The notes: a model not told the origin generated them from the letters alone. A stretch of 64,000 bases of DNA from Scytonema millei VB511283 (GCF_000817735.3 NZ_JTJC03000010.1:44620-108619), one strand, 5' to 3'; shown: positions 1-9,900, counted from the stretch's first letter. Translations and numbers: made by a program.

Positions 1-466
1 GCAAGCCGAAGTTTTAAATTTGGTGAAACAAGAATTACCGCGACAGGTAAAAATGGTAACAAGCGATCGCGGTCAAATTGACCCTACAATTTTGTTAGGT
101 TTTCAAGCTGCGGCTGAAGACGATTTGTCTAATCGTCCTAGCCATCACGACACGGAAGAAGACCACAAACACGAAGAGGAAATTACTTCAACCCATGTTG
201 TTTTAAATCGTACATTTGAACCTCATGCTTTACAAAACCAATTGCAAGCATTAGCAAAAGAACAAGATATTTATCGGATTAAAGGTTTTGTCGCTGTTGC
301 TAATAAACCAATGCGTCTAGTTTTACAAGGGGTAGGAACGCGATTTGACCAATTTTACGATCGCTTGTGGCAACCTGAAGAAATGCCGCAAACTCGATTG
401 GTTTTTATCGGTCGCAGCCTCAATCCTACTACAATTGAATCTCAATTAGTAGCTTTGCCGAACTAA
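1..466 (+). CDS. CobW-like GTPase, C-terminal part (partial, enters from the left edge)
   Basis: The frame is open from base 2, so the gene begins outside the window. About 155 codons remain. They hold the end of the GTPase domain, an acidic His-rich linker (near HHDTEEDHKHEEE) of the kind that binds metals in COG0523 proteins, and the CobW C-terminal domain. The family are G3E GTPases that act as metallochaperones for cobalt (cobaltochelatase) or zinc. Without the GTPase motifs the subfamily cannot be assigned. A cobQ gene lies at 19.3 kb but is too far away to argue for a shared cobalamin operon. The family call is firm; the metal is unknown. Confidence 0.85.
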   Translation, partial: QAEVLNLVKQELPRQVKMVTSDRGQIDPTILLGFQAAAEDDLSNRPSHHDTEEDHKHEEEITSTHVVLNRTFEPHALQNQLQALAKEQDIYRIKGFVAVANKPMRLVLQGVGTRFDQFYDRLWQPEEMPQTRLVFIGRSLNPTTIESQLVALPN

Positions 467-476
467 AATTGCACTC

Positions 477-509
477 TTGTTAGGGTGGATCGATCGCGCA
501 CCCTAACAA
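477..509. repeat. 11-bp perfect hairpin downstream of the CobW-like gene
   Basis: TTGTTAGGGTG (477-487) and CACCCTAACAA (499-509) are perfectly inverted around an 11-base loop that contains CGATCG. No T-run follows, so it is not a standard Rho-independent terminator. A related GTAGGGTGCGTTG... motif lies at 30067-30090. It is most likely a dispersed palindromic repeat that may also protect the 3' end of the transcript. Confidence 0.6.
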
Positions 510-702
510 ACCATGTATTTCGTCTAATCTTCAAGAACAATAACGATTTATCTATAGTTAAAAGAATTAAGAATATCTTAATTTTGTATCCTAAATAACC
601 ATTGTATAGAGGATGATACAATAAGCTGAGCTATTACTCTATGCTTATAGAAATAATCCTATAGTATGGGATTGTAGCAGCCTAACTATCAGGTTGAATT
701 GT

Positions 703-3018
703 ATGGATTGGTCATTACAATCGCTAGATCGAGACAACGCCAGTGCTTCACAGTCGGAGGAGTTGACGATCGCCGAAACGGTTGATTTGACGAATTGCGA
801 TCGCGAACCGATTCATATTCCTGGTTCTATCCAGCCTCACGGTGTACTTTTTGTCCTACAAGAACCTGACTTAATCGTTGTACAAGTTAGCAAGAATGTT
901 TCCGATATCATTAAAGTTTCAGCTCAAGAATTACTGGATAAACCATTAAGTAAATTACTTAATTTAAAGCATATTAATTCGATAAAACAATGTTTATCGC
1001 AGGAATTTGATAGTGTAAATCCATTAAAAGTAGCCATAAAAGCTCAAAACAAAACTCTAGTTTTTGATGGAACTCTTCATCGCAATATAGATAATTTACT
1101 TGTTCTAGAACTAGAGCCAAGAAGAACGAATAAAAGTAGAGACTTTTTTGATTTTTATCATTTAGTCAAAAACCCGATCGATCGGATGCAAAAGGTACAT
1201 ACTTTAGCAGAGATGTGCCAAATTGTTGTGAAAGAAGTCAGAAAACTGACTAACTTCGATCGCGTCATGGTTTATCGTTTTAATTCTGAGGGTGCTGGTA
1301 CGGTTATAGCGGAAGATAAACGCGAAGATTTGAATTCTTATCTTGGCTTGCACTACCCTGCTTCCGATATTCCTAAGCAAGCCAAGCATCTTTATATCCT
1401 AAATCTCCTCCGGCTCGTTCCCGATATCAATTACCAACCTGTAGAAATTATTTCTACTGATTCAGATAACAATAAGTCTTTAGATTTGAGTCTTAGTATT
1501 TTACGTAGCGTTTCTCCGATCCATATTGAGTATTTAAAAAATATGGGAGTCGGCGCTTCTATGTCCATTTCTTTGATTAAAAATAAAAAATTATGGGGAT
1601 TGATTGCCTGCCATCATTCCTCAGCTAATTATCTCACTTGTGAAGTCCGTACGGCTTGCGAGTTTTTGGGTCAAGTCATGTCTTTGGAACTGGCTGCTAA
1701 AGAAGATAATGAAGGCATGGAATACAAGATTAGACTCAATTCAATTTTATCAAAATTTGTTGAAATTATTCCTCAAGACGAAAATTTTGTTGAAAGTTTA
1801 CTCCAAGATCGAATCAATTTATTAGAGTTGACTGCTAGCGAGGGAGCTGCTATTTGTGCAGACAGTAAAGTATGGCTAGTTGGTAAAACACCTAGTGAAA
1901 CAGAAATTCAAGAATTAATTGAATGGCTCGAACCTCAAATTAATAATGACGTATACTGCACGGACTCGCTGCCAAAAGCTTATCAACCAGCAACAAAATT
2001 TAAAGATAGTGCGAGTGGTTTGTTAGCAACGGCTATCTCCAAAAGTCAAAATGACTACATTCTTTGGTTTCGTCCTGAAGTCATTCAAACTGTTAATTGG
2101 GGTGGTAATCCTCATAAACCAGTTGAAGTACAACAGGATGGAAGCTTGCGCCTATCCCCGCGCAAATCTTTTGAATTGTGGCAAGAAACAGTAAAATTAA
2201 AATCTCTACCTTGGCAACAATGCGAAATTGATGTAGCAGTAGAACTGAGAAGTGCCATTGTGGGTATTGTGCTGCGTCAAGCAGCGGAACTAGCACGAAT
2301 TAATAGTGAGTTAGAACGGAGTAATAGCGAACTCGATGCCTTTGCATATATTGCTTCCCACGATTTAAAAGAGCCATTACGAGGGATTCATAACTACTCC
2401 AGCTTTTTACTTGAAGATTATGCAGATATTCTGAATGAAGACGGCGCGCTTAAACTACAAACTTTGGTACGTTTGACGCAGCGAATGGAGGATTTGATTG
2501 AATCTCTACTTCACTTCTCGCGGTTGGGAAGGGTAGAGCTTTCTTTCCAAACCACGAATTTAAATGAATTAGTTAATAACGTCATTGAGGTCTTAAATAT
2601 CAGCTTGAAAGAAGACAAAGCTAATATTCGCATTTCTCAAATTTTACCAGCTATTGAATGCGATCGCGTCCAAGTTAGTGAAGTTTTTAGTAATCTAATT
2701 AGCAATGCAATTAAATACAACAACAAAGTAGATAAATTTGTGGAAATTGGTTATTTAGACCCCGAACATAAATCTGACAATAGCCAAACCAATTCCTTTA
2801 TTTTCTATGTTAGAGATAACGGTATTGGAATTAGAGAAAAACATTTAGAGACGATTTTCCGCATATTTAAGCGACTACATGCACCGAATCGATATGGAGG
2901 TGGAACTGGCGCTGGTTTAACTATTGCCAAGAAAATTGTAGAACGTCATGGCGGGAAAATTTGGGTGGAATCAACTTATGGAGAAGGTAGTACGTTTTAT
3001 TTTACATTGCCCGGTTAA
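703..3018 (+). CDS. Bacteriophytochrome-type sensor histidine kinase (biliverdin-binding)
   Basis: 771 residues with phytochrome order: PAS (about 25-130), GAF (150-320) with the PASDIP motif, PHY (330-510), HisKA (phospho-acceptor His553 in SHDLKEPLR) and HATPase. The GAF position that holds the bilin cysteine in Cph1 is Ile here (SPIHIEYLKNMG). Cys32 lies just before DREPIHIPG, where biliverdin-binding phytochromes carry their N-terminal cysteine. This suggests a CphB/BphP-type red/far-red sensor that uses biliverdin. ATG 703 is preceded by AGG at 691-693; an in-frame TTG at 694 would add three residues. It is followed by a CheY-like regulator and a hybrid kinase, the usual phytochrome cassette. 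The family is certain; the chromophore is inferred. Confidence 0.95.
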   Translation: MDWSLQSLDRDNASASQSEELTIAETVDLTNCDREPIHIPGSIQPHGVLFVLQEPDLIVVQVSKNVSDIIKVSAQELLDKPLSKLLNLKHINSIKQCLSQEFDSVNPLKVAIKAQNKTLVFDGTLHRNIDNLLVLELEPRRTNKSRDFFDFYHLVKNPIDRMQKVHTLAEMCQIVVKEVRKLTNFDRVMVYRFNSEGAGTVIAEDKREDLNSYLGLHYPASDIPKQAKHLYILNLLRLVPDINYQPVEIISTDSDNNKSLDLSLSILRSVSPIHIEYLKNMGVGASMSISLIKNKKLWGLIACHHSSANYLTCEVRTACEFLGQVMSLELAAKEDNEGMEYKIRLNSILSKFVEIIPQDENFVESLLQDRINLLELTASEGAAICADSKVWLVGKTPSETEIQELIEWLEPQINNDVYCTDSLPKAYQPATKFKDSASGLLATAISKSQNDYILWFRPEVIQTVNWGGNPHKPVEVQQDGSLRLSPRKSFELWQETVKLKSLPWQQCEIDVAVELRSAIVGIVLRQAAELARINSELERSNSELDAFAYIASHDLKEPLRGIHNYSSFLLEDYADILNEDGALKLQTLVRLTQRMEDLIESLLHFSRLGRVELSFQTTNLNELVNNVIEVLNISLKEDKANIRISQILPAIECDRVQVSEVFSNLISNAIKYNNKVDKFVEIGYLDPEHKSDNSQTNSFIFYVRDNGIGIREKHLETIFRIFKRLHAPNRYGGGTGAGLTIAKKIVERHGGKIWVESTYGEGSTFYFTLPG

Positions 3019-3030
3019 TACTACGTATTT

Positions 3031-3106
3031 CAGTTATCAGTTATCAGTTATCAGTTATCAGATGCCAGTGACAAATGACAAATGACAAATGACAAATGAC
3101 AAAAAT
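3031..3106. repeat. STRR block: TCAGTTA and ATGACAA heptamers
   Basis: Four copies of a TCAGTTA-type heptamer are followed by about five of ATGACAA, filling the gap between the phytochrome gene and its response regulator. The same two families recur at 7440-7480, 37752-37785, 40180-40235 and 50420-50480. These are classic cyanobacterial short tandemly repeated repetitive sequences. Confidence 0.85.
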
Positions 3107-3156
3107 GGTACGAAATAATGCTCAATTCTTTCAAATTAGTAACTCAAGTTGAGCGT

Positions 3157-3609
3157 ATGGCTAGTATATCGACCCAACCATTGTTGTTAATTGAAGATAG
3201 CGATGAAGATTTTGAAGCTTTCTGGCGGATAATGCGGAAGTTATCTGTTACCACTCCTATTCATCGCTGTACTGATGGTGACGATGCATTAGACTACTTA
3301 TATCATGATGGCGAGTACGCCGATCTAGAGCAAGTACTCCGTCCAGCCTTTATTGTTCTTGACTTAAATCTACCAGGTACAGATGGGCGGGAAGTACTGG
3401 AACAGATCAAGCAAGACGAGGAGTTAAAAATAATTCCTATTGTAGTATTTACAACATCTTCTAATCCAAAAGACGTGGAGGTTTGTTATCGCTATGGCGT
3501 GAATGGCTACATCATTAAACCAATGGATGTGAAAAAATTAATGCATACGATTCAAATTCTCATTCAATACTGGTTTGAAGTTGTGATTCTACCTAATAGT
3601 AGGAGGTAG
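3157..3609 (+). CDS. CheY-like response regulator (Rcp1 type)
   Basis: 150 residues forming a single receiver domain with no output domain. Acidic pocket IEDSDED, phospho-acceptor Asp69 in [10 protein letters not shown], Thr/Ser in VFTTSSN and Lys in YIIKPMD are all present. The long beta3-alpha3 region and the position directly after a phytochrome match Rcp1, the partner of cyanobacterial phytochromes. The start at 3157 ([15 protein letters not shown]) is preferred over ATG 3118, which would add 13 residues not typical of the family. The stop codon overlaps the Shine-Dalgarno region of the next gene, so the two are almost certainly co-transcribed and translationally coupled. Confidence 0.9.
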   Translation: MASISTQPLLLIEDSDEDFEAFWRIMRKLSVTTPIHRCTDGDDALDYLYHDGEYADLEQVLRPAFIVLDLNLPGTDGREVLEQIKQDEELKIIPIVVFTTSSNPKDVEVCYRYGVNGYIIKPMDVKKLMHTIQILIQYWFEVVILPNSRR

Positions 3610-3611
3610 TG

Positions 3612-5627
3612 ATGAGTTTTGAGAGAACAGTTCTCATCGTTGATGATTCCCCTGAAGATCGAGAAACATACCGTCGCTTCTTACTTACTGACGATCGCTA
3701 CCATTACATATTTTTAGAAGCAGATTATGGTGAGAATGGACTAGAAGTATGCAAACTAGTACAGCCAGATGCTATTTTGTTAGACTTTCACCTCCCTGAT
3801 ATTGACGGTATTGAGTTTTTATGCGAGTTAAAAACTCAATTCGGTAAAATGCAATTACCTGTAATTATGTTGACAGGACGAGGAAATGAAGATGTTGCCG
3901 TGCAAGCAATGAAAAGCGGTGCGGCTGACTATTTGGTAAAAGGAAAAACTACGTCAGAAAATCTCCGTTTAGCAATTCATAATATTTTAGAGCGCGATCG
4001 CTTAAAACAGCAATTAGAGCAAAGTGAAGACAGATTTCGCACATCAATTGAAAACATGCTCGATTGCTTCGGAATTTATAAAAGCCTGCGGGACGATTCA
4101 GGCAAAATTGTCGATTTTGTTGTCGAGTACGTGAATACAGCAGCATGTGCTAATAACCGCATGACAGCAGCAGCACAAATTGGTAAAAAACTCTGTGAAA
4201 TTTTGCCTTTTCATCGAGAGAATGGATTATTTAATGAATATTGTCGGGTGGTAGAGACAGGCGCACCTCTGACAAAAGAAGACTTAATTTACTCGGATAG
4301 ATTTAACCAAGAATATTTAACCAGAGCCTTTGATATCCGAGCAAATAAATTGGGCGATGGTTTTGTGGCTTCCTGGCGGGATATCACCGATCGCAAACGT
4401 TCTTCAGAGCGTTTGCGATTACTAGAATCTGTCGTTGTCAATGCTAACGATGCCGTCATCATAACCGCGATCGCCCCTATCGAGGAGCCAGCACCGCGAA
4501 TCATATATGTCAATCAAGCCTTCACTAACTTAACTGGTTATACCTGTGAAGAAGTTGTAGGCAGATCGCCGCGTTTTCTCCAAGGTGCTAAAACCAATAA
4601 AGCAGCTCTCCAACGTATTCGGGATGCCTTACAAGCCAGACAAGCAGTACAAGAAGAACTGATTAATTATCGTAAGGATGGCTCGGAATTTTGGGTAGAC
4701 ATTAGCATTGCACCTGTAGCTGATGCCGCAGGGCAATACACTCATTTTGTTGCCATTCAACGCGATATCAGCGATCGCAAACAGAGCGAAATCGAAAACG
4801 CTCGGATGCTGGAACTAGCTCAGCAAGGACAGAGAGAAGCTGAAGCCGCTAACCGTGCCAAAGATGAGTTTGTGGCAATGGTGTCTCACGATTTGCGCTC
4901 TCCCCTGAATGCGATTCTGGGTTGGGCAAAACTGCTCAAGACTCGTGAGGTGAATGTGGAAATCGCTGCCCGTGCCTTAGACGCGATCGAACGTAACGCC
5001 CAATCTCAAGCCAAGTTGCTCGAAGATCTGTTAGATGTGTCGCGCATGATTCGCGGCAAACTAGAACTGCAAGAGACTCAGTTCAATTTAGCTGCCCTTG
5101 TAGAAGAGTCGGTTGAAACTACTTTTCTTGCTGCTAGCGCCAAGCAGATTCATTTAGAACTCCGAATTCAAAATTCAGCAGTTGGAATTATTGTTTCTGG
5201 CGATCGCGATCGCTTGCAACAAGTTTTGGATAATTTACTTTCAAACGCAATTAAATTTACCCCAGAAGGCGGAAGAGTTGAGGTGCGGCTGACTCAAGGG
5301 ATTGGGGAGCAGAGGAGCAGAGGAGCAGAGGAGCAGGGGAGACTAGAAGCAACCCCCGACTCCCGACTCCCGATTCCCGACTCCCTCTCTTACGCTCAAA
5401 TTCAAATTATCGACACGGGCAATGGTATTAGTCCTGAGTTTTTACCCCACGTCTTCGATCGCTTTTGTCAAGCCCAGAGTCCTAATAAGCAAGGAGGATT
5501 GGGACTGGGATTGGCGATCGCCCGTCACATAGTAGAATTGCATGGTGGGACAATTCACGCCGCAAGTCTTGGTGTAGGACAAGGGGCAACGTTTACGATC
5601 CAGTTGCCATTAATGCCTCCAAAGTAG
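3612..5627 (+). CDS. Hybrid sensor kinase: REC-PAS-PAS-HisKA-HATPase
   Basis: 671 residues: N-terminal receiver (Asp near 57 in [11 protein letters not shown]), a PAS-like domain (about 140-255), a second PAS/PAC (270-385), HisKA (His426 in SHDLRSPLN) and HATPase with N, G1 and G2 boxes. ATG 3612 has AGGAGG at 3601-3606. A GTG at 3609 is less likely because it overlaps the previous stop. The layout suggests it receives phosphate on its receiver and passes the signal on, probably with the phytochrome and Rcp-like protein just upstream. Inside the ATPase domain, about 27 codons (5307-5390) are made of two tandem repeats, an 8-bp unit and a 7-bp unit. The frame is kept. The 3' end overlaps the convergent ribokinase gene by 35 bp. 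Confidence 0.93.
   Translation: MSFERTVLIVDDSPEDRETYRRFLLTDDRYHYIFLEADYGENGLEVCKLVQPDAILLDFHLPDIDGIEFLCELKTQFGKMQLPVIMLTGRGNEDVAVQAMKSGAADYLVKGKTTSENLRLAIHNILERDRLKQQLEQSEDRFRTSIENMLDCFGIYKSLRDDSGKIVDFVVEYVNTAACANNRMTAAAQIGKKLCEILPFHRENGLFNEYCRVVETGAPLTKEDLIYSDRFNQEYLTRAFDIRANKLGDGFVASWRDITDRKRSSERLRLLESVVVNANDAVIITAIAPIEEPAPRIIYVNQAFTNLTGYTCEEVVGRSPRFLQGAKTNKAALQRIRDALQARQAVQEELINYRKDGSEFWVDISIAPVADAAGQYTHFVAIQRDISDRKQSEIENARMLELAQQGQREAEAANRAKDEFVAMVSHDLRSPLNAILGWAKLLKTREVNVEIAARALDAIERNAQSQAKLLEDLLDVSRMIRGKLELQETQFNLAALVEESVETTFLAASAKQIHLELRIQNSAVGIIVSGDRDRLQQVLDNLLSNAIKFTPEGGRVEVRLTQGIGEQRSRGAEEQGRLEATPDSRLPIPDSLSYAQIQIIDTGNGISPEFLPHVFDRFCQAQSPNKQGGLGLGLAIARHIVELHGGTIHAASLGVGQGATFTIQLPLMPPK
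5307..5390. repeat. STRR insertion inside the hybrid kinase ATPase domain
   Basis: GAGCAGAG occurs four times (5307-5338, the last imperfect). A CCCGACT-type heptamer then occurs four times (5355-5382). Both encode low-complexity residues between the N box and the DTGNG G1 box, where related kinases have a short loop. The units are 8 and 7 bp, so a gain or loss of one unit would shift the frame. Confidence 0.85.
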
Positions 5628-6573
5628 GGCGATCGCACATTGCCGACTGCGCCCCTGGCTTGGTTGCAGCCAAAGCACCCGCCGCCGCACCCCATACTAC
5701 TGCTTGTCTCAAGGGTAGTCCTTCTACTAGTGCCGCAGCTAAACCACCATTGAAAGCATCTCCTGCGGCTACCGTGTCTACAGCCTTGACAGAAAAGGCT
5801 GGGGTAAAAAATGTTTCTGCTTGAGTAGCACAAACGACACCCTTAGCACCAAGTTTGACGATCGCGTTCCCCACTCCTTTTTGTAACAAAGCCTGCGCTG
5901 CTTCGGTTGCCGCTTCTCGTCCATCTACAGTAAAACCAACTAATCGCCCCGCTTCTGTTTCGTTTGGGGTGATGATATCGACCAAGGGATAAAGTTCGTC
6001 TGGTAAGTTTTGGGCTGGTGCAGGATCGAGAATGACTTTGATTCCGGCTGCTTTTGCAACTTGGGCGGCTGCAATAACGGCGCTGAGGGGAATTTCGAGT
6101 TGGAGGAGTAGTATCGATCCCCCTAACCCCCCTTGAAACGGGGGGCTATTTGTTCCCCCCTTGTGGGAAGGGGGGTTAGGGGGGATCTTTAATAAACTCT
6201 GGAGACGTTCTACATCCGTCTCATCAACTCGTCCATTTGCCCCAGGAGTGATAATAATTTGATTTTCGCCATTATCGGCAACTGCGATCGCAGCTACCCC
6301 AGAACTGATACTTTCATCGACTAATACATTCTCAGTCTTGACTCCCGCCGCTTGCAGACTTGCTAATAATTCTCGACCGAAATTATCTCCGCCAATGCGC
6401 CCTACCATGTAGGAGGGAACGCCCAATTTTGCGATCGCAACTGCCTGATTCGCGCCTTTTCCCCCGGGTGCGGTAGCAAAACTATGTCCCGTCAATGTTT
6501 CCCCAGGTAAAGGTAATCTGGGTGTTTTGCTAACTAGATCGATATTGATACTACCGAATACGATTGCAACCAT
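5593..6573 (-). CDS. rbsK: Ribokinase (PfkB family)
   Basis: 326 residues. It phosphorylates D-ribose at O5 using ATP. Visible motifs are FGSINIDLV at the N-terminus, [10 protein letters not shown] (sugar binding), NETEAG, and [13 protein letters not shown] near the C-terminus carrying the catalytic Asp. ATG 6573 gives [12 protein letters not shown]; the upstream in-frame ATG 6594 lies in an AAGTCAAA repeat and is less likely. About 24 residues in the middle ([12 protein letters not shown]...) come from a palindromic repeat inserted at 6116-6187. The gene is convergent with the hybrid kinase and overlaps it by 35 bp. Confidence 0.93.
   Translation of the reverse strand: MVAIVFGSINIDLVSKTPRLPLPGETLTGHSFATAPGGKGANQAVAIAKLGVPSYMVGRIGGDNFGRELLASLQAAGVKTENVLVDESISSGVAAIAVADNGENQIIITPGANGRVDETDVERLQSLLKIPPNPPSHKGGTNSPPFQGGLGGSILLLQLEIPLSAVIAAAQVAKAAGIKVILDPAPAQNLPDELYPLVDIITPNETEAGRLVGFTVDGREAATEAAQALLQKGVGNAIVKLGAKGVVCATQAETFFTPAFSVKAVDTVAAGDAFNGGLAAALVEGLPLRQAVVWGAAAGALAATKPGAQSAMCDRPTLEALMATGS
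6116..6187. repeat. Palindromic CCCCCTAACCCCCC-type repeat inside rbsK
   Basis: GATCCCCCTAACCCCCC at the left end is inverted at the right as GGGGGGTTAGGGGGGATC, with a smaller CCCCCC/GGGGGG pair inside. Read on the minus strand it gives PPNPP...GG-type residues. The element is 72 bp, a multiple of three, and the ribokinase frame stays open. A shorter copy lies at 31391-31423. Confidence 0.85.
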
Positions 6574-6641
6574 GAGCAGAAAGTCAAAAGTCAAAAGTCA
6601 AAGGTCAAAATCTACCTTTCATCTCTTACCCTACTCCTGTA

Positions 6642-6699
6642 CGGGCGGGTTTAACTGCCGAACTATTTGTTCTGGTACAAGTAGCGTCAAAAACCCGCC
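6642..6699. repeat. Inverted repeat GGGCGGGTTT between rbsK and bgtA
   Basis: GGGCGGGTTT (6642-6651) and AAACCCGCCC (6690-6699) form a 10-bp stem with a 38-base loop, just after the end of the minus-strand bgtA gene. A related half lies at 21059-21070. It is probably a dispersed element and may help end the transporter transcript. Confidence 0.55.
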
Positions 6700-6715
6700 C
6701 CTACGATTCCCGCAT

Positions 6716-7468
6716 TCACAAAATTTGCGATAAAAATTTGCGCGTCCGTTCTTCTTTGGGGTTTTGAAAAAATTCTTGGGGAGGGGCTTGTTCGACTAAC
6801 ATTCCACTATCCATTAATACAATGCGATCGGCAACTTCGCGGGCAAACCCAACTTCGTGCGTCACGACTACCATTGTCATCCCCGATCGCGCTAAACTCC
6901 TCATCACATCTAACACTTCTCGTACCATTTCTGGGTCAAGCGCTGATGTAGGTTCGTCAAATAACATAATTTTAGGCTGCATTGCCAACGCCCGGGCGAT
7001 CGCTACCCGTTGTTGTTGTCCGCCAGAAAGTTGTCCTGGGTACTTTTGCGCTTGTTCTAAAATTCCTACCCTTTCCAACAGTTGCATGGCGACTTCTTCC
7101 GCTTTTTGTCTTTTCCAACGCCGTACCCAAATCGGTGACAGAGTTACGTTTTGTAGTACGGTAAGGTGAGGAAACAAGTTAAATTGCTGAAACACCATTC
7201 CCACTTCTCTACGAATTGCATCGATGTTGCGCAAGTCGTGAGTCAGGGCAATTCCATCAATTTCAATTCGCCCTTGTTGATAATCTTCTAAAGCATTAAA
7301 CGTGCGAATAAACGTAGATTTACCCGAACCAGAGGGACCCATCACCACCACCACCTCCCCCCGATTCACGGTAAGGCTAACCCCACGCAGGACGTAAAAT
7401 TTGTTGCTGCTATACCACTTATGGACGTTCTCAGCAATAATCATTGGTTGTGGATTGTCATTTGTCAT
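6716..7468 (-). CDS. bgtA: Polar amino-acid ABC transporter, ATPase subunit
   Basis: 250 residues of the HisP/GlnQ class. Walker A GPSGSGKS, signature LSGGQQQR, Walker [10 protein letters not shown] and the H-loop VVTHE are all present. It powers amino-acid import with the two permeases and binding protein encoded just upstream on the same strand. The order natF-natG-natH-bgtA matches the N-II neutral/acidic amino-acid permease of Anabaena and the Aap system of rhizobia. The first eight codons fall in an ATGACAA repeat, so the true start may be ATG 7444 ([11 protein letters not shown]). No clear ribosome binding site is seen for either. Confidence 0.9.
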   Translation of the reverse strand: MTNDNPQPMIIAENVHKWYSSNKFYVLRGVSLTVNRGEVVVVMGPSGSGKSTFIRTFNALEDYQQGRIEIDGIALTHDLRNIDAIRREVGMVFQQFNLFPHLTVLQNVTLSPIWVRRWKRQKAEEVAMQLLERVGILEQAQKYPGQLSGGQQQRVAIARALAMQPKIMLFDEPTSALDPEMVREVLDVMRSLARSGMTMVVVTHEVGFAREVADRIVLMDSGMLVEQAPPQEFFQNPKEERTRKFLSQIL

Positions 7469-7544
7469 TTGTCATTTTTAATTGATAGTTGACGGTTGAC
7501 GGTTGACGGTTGACGGCTGACTGTTAACTGTCAACTGTTAACTG

Positions 7545-8735
7545 TCAACCATTTACATTTAATTTCCGTTCCAAATAACGACTGGCTGTAGACATACCGT
7601 AGCAAAAGAGCCAGTAGAGTAAGCCAATGAATAAATAAACTTCGGCATAACGTCCGAGGAATTGGGGTTGTGCCAAAATTGAGCGAGAAATTCCAGTTAA
7701 TTCTAGTAAACCAAATAGGGCGAGTAGAGATGTATCTTTAAATAAACCAATAAATTGACCGACGATCGCGGGAATTACGGCTTTAAGTGCTTGGGGTAAT
7801 ACGATCAATAACACAACTAAAGGCGAACTTAAACCCAAAGCTTTAGCAGCTTCGTATTGTCCTCTAGGAATAGCTTGCAATCCACCACGGATATTTTCTG
7901 CTAAATACGCTGCACTAAATAATACGAGTCCGGCGATCGCCCGTAGTACGCGATCTAAATTGCGGAAGTTAGGCGGGAGAAATAACGGTAACATTACCTG
8001 GGCTAAGAATAAAATGCCAATGAGTGGTAACCCGCGAATCACTTCAATGTAGAGGATCGATAAGATCCGGACTATAGGTAATGGACTTTGGCGACCGAGG
8101 GCGAGTAACACGCCAAAGGGAAACGACAGTACGATCCCGCAAATTGCTGTGAGTAGGGTTAGTAATAGCCCCGACCATACATTGGTTGGGACGGAAGTTA
8201 AACCCAAACCACCTCCAATTAACCAAATGTTGACGATAAATACTAATCCCCAAGCTGGGGTGAGCCAAGGGCTAATACTAGTAGGTAATTTGCGTCCAAC
8301 TGCGTAGCCAACTATGGCAACAATGGCGATCGCTAATATCCACAAACGCGCACTCAGTTCTAAAGGTAGCAGTACAATAGCTGCAATAATTACCCCTAAA
8401 ACAAATAAAATTGTCCGGCTAAATATGGGAGAGTTTCTGACAATATAACCCCAACAAAGCCCTGCTAAACCGATAATCAGCCCCAGTGCCGTCCACACTC
8501 GCCAATACAATTCAGGAGGAAATCGACCGACAAAAAAGAGCCGCAAGTTTGCACCTACGACTCTCCACTGTGCCGTAGTTAATGCCCAACTAATAAAGCT
8601 ACTCAGTCCCCAAATAATGACTGTTAGACAAATTATTGTCAGGATACTGTTGTACCAAGTACTGAACAAATTTTTCTGTACCCAGTTAAGGGGAGATGTG
8701 GGTGGGTTAGGAGGCGCAGACGATTGGATTTGCAA
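7545..8735 (-). CDS. natH: Polar amino-acid ABC transporter permease (second)
   Basis: 396 residues, longer than simple HisQ/M permeases (about 220), as is usual for NatH/AapM. It has an N-terminal membrane anchor, extra helices in the middle, and a C-terminal binding-protein-dependent transport domain with the EAA loop (GQYEAAKALGLS...LPQALKAVIPAIVGQF). It lies four bases after the natG stop, so the two are translated together and should form a heterodimer in the inner membrane. A run of STRR (GGTTGACGGTTGAC...) separates it from bgtA. Confidence 0.9.
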   Translation of the reverse strand: MQIQSSAPPNPPTSPLNWVQKNLFSTWYNSILTIICLTVIIWGLSSFISWALTTAQWRVVGANLRLFFVGRFPPELYWRVWTALGLIIGLAGLCWGYIVRNSPIFSRTILFVLGVIIAAIVLLPLELSARLWILAIAIVAIVGYAVGRKLPTSISPWLTPAWGLVFIVNIWLIGGGLGLTSVPTNVWSGLLLTLLTAICGIVLSFPFGVLLALGRQSPLPIVRILSILYIEVIRGLPLIGILFLAQVMLPLFLPPNFRNLDRVLRAIAGLVLFSAAYLAENIRGGLQAIPRGQYEAAKALGLSSPLVVLLIVLPQALKAVIPAIVGQFIGLFKDTSLLALFGLLELTGISRSILAQPQFLGRYAEVYLFIGLLYWLFCYGMSTASRYLERKLNVNG

Positions 8736-8739
8736 GGGT

Positions 8740-9900
8740 CTATCTCTCCTTAATTTGCACGGTGCGGTTGTATAAATTCATGATGAGAGAGATGGTTAAG
8801 CTTGTGGTTAGATAGGTAATCATAATCAGCAACATCACTTCCACAGCCCGTCCCGTCTGATTAAATGTTGTGGAAGCAACGAAATAGACATCGGGGAAAC
8901 CGACTGCGATCGCCAAACTAGAATTTTTGGCTAAGTTGAGATAGTGACTCGTTAAAGGTGGTATAATCACGCGCAATGCTTGTGGTAAAATCACCATTTG
9001 CATGATCCGATTTGGCTTCAGTCCCAAAGCACGGGCTGCTTCCCACTGCCCTTTTGGTACGGCTAAAATCCCCGCCCTCACAATTTCAGCAATATAACTA
9101 CTCGTATAAATCACCAGTCCAGCGAGTAGGGCGCAAAACTCTGGCGACAGACGCAATCCACCCTCAATCTGTCCCTGCGTAACTTGCGGAATACTCAACC
9201 AAAAGGGAATACTGCGGGTCAAGATAAAAGCCACGATCGCCGCCCCTAAAATAGAACCCAAAGCATACCAAATTTGGTTTCCTACCTGTCCTCGTTCTAC
9301 CATGACGCGCCCCCGCCAGCGCCACAAGGCGATCGCTCCAACAATTCCCGCCAGCAGTAACACCAACCAAATGCCTCCCCCCGAACCAATTTCCAGCCAC
9401 GGGAAAAATACGCCTTGTCCCGTCAAGTAAGTAGAACCAAGAAGAGTAATAGGATTTTCAATTCCTGGTAGATTGATAAAAACGGCAAAGTACCAAAAAA
9501 ATAGTTGCAATAGTAGAGGTACGTTGCGGAAGATTTCTACATAAGCAACAGCGATGCGTCGTACCAACCAGTTATCTGAAAGTTGGGCAATGCCAAAGAT
9601 TAATCCAAAAATAGTAGCTAAAACAAGACCGATTGCTACCACGCGCAATGAATTGAGCAACCCGACAAAAATTGCCCGACTATAACTATTAGACGGATCG
9701 TAAGGAATTATACTTTCGCCAATATCAAAGGAGGCTTGGACTCCCAAAAAATCAAATCCTAACTGAATGCCTAATTGCCGCAGATTGTAGGTAAGATTAT
9801 CCCAAATCAGGGCAATAAAAATTACCACCAACAAAACCGCGATCGCCTGTCCGGCAATCTGCCAGAAGCGATCGTCTCGTAATAGTTTTTGCAATTTCAT
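8740..9900 (-). CDS. natG: Polar amino-acid ABC transporter permease (first)
   Basis: 386 residues with a BPD_transp_1 domain split by an insertion. N-terminal helix, then SRAIFVGLLNSLRVVAIGLVLATIFG, and a C-terminal EAA loop (GQWEAARALGLKPNRIMQMVILPQALRVIIPPL). The length and insertion fit NatG/AapQ. It stands between the binding-protein gene and natH in one minus-strand operon. The 138-bp gap to natF is full of AAGTCGT and CTAGTGG-type repeats, so part of the operon spacing is repeat-derived. Confidence 0.9.
   Translation of the reverse strand: MKLQKLLRDDRFWQIAGQAIAVLLVVIFIALIWDNLTYNLRQLGIQLGFDFLGVQASFDIGESIIPYDPSNSYSRAIFVGLLNSLRVVAIGLVLATIFGLIFGIAQLSDNWLVRRIAVAYVEIFRNVPLLLQLFFWYFAVFINLPGIENPITLLGSTYLTGQGVFFPWLEIGSGGGIWLVLLLAGIVGAIALWRWRGRVMVERGQVGNQIWYALGSILGAAIVAFILTRSIPFWLSIPQVTQGQIEGGLRLSPEFCALLAGLVIYTSSYIAEIVRAGILAVPKGQWEAARALGLKPNRIMQMVILPQALRVIIPPLTSHYLNLAKNSSLAIAVGFPDVYFVASTTFNQTGRAVEVMLLIMITYLTTSLTISLIMNLYNRTVQIKER

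Noticed and set aside
3031..3106. Possible CRISPR array in the heptamer blocks
   Set aside because: Units are 7 bp without spacers. No 25-40 bp repeats with unique spacers occur anywhere in the window, and no cas genes are present.
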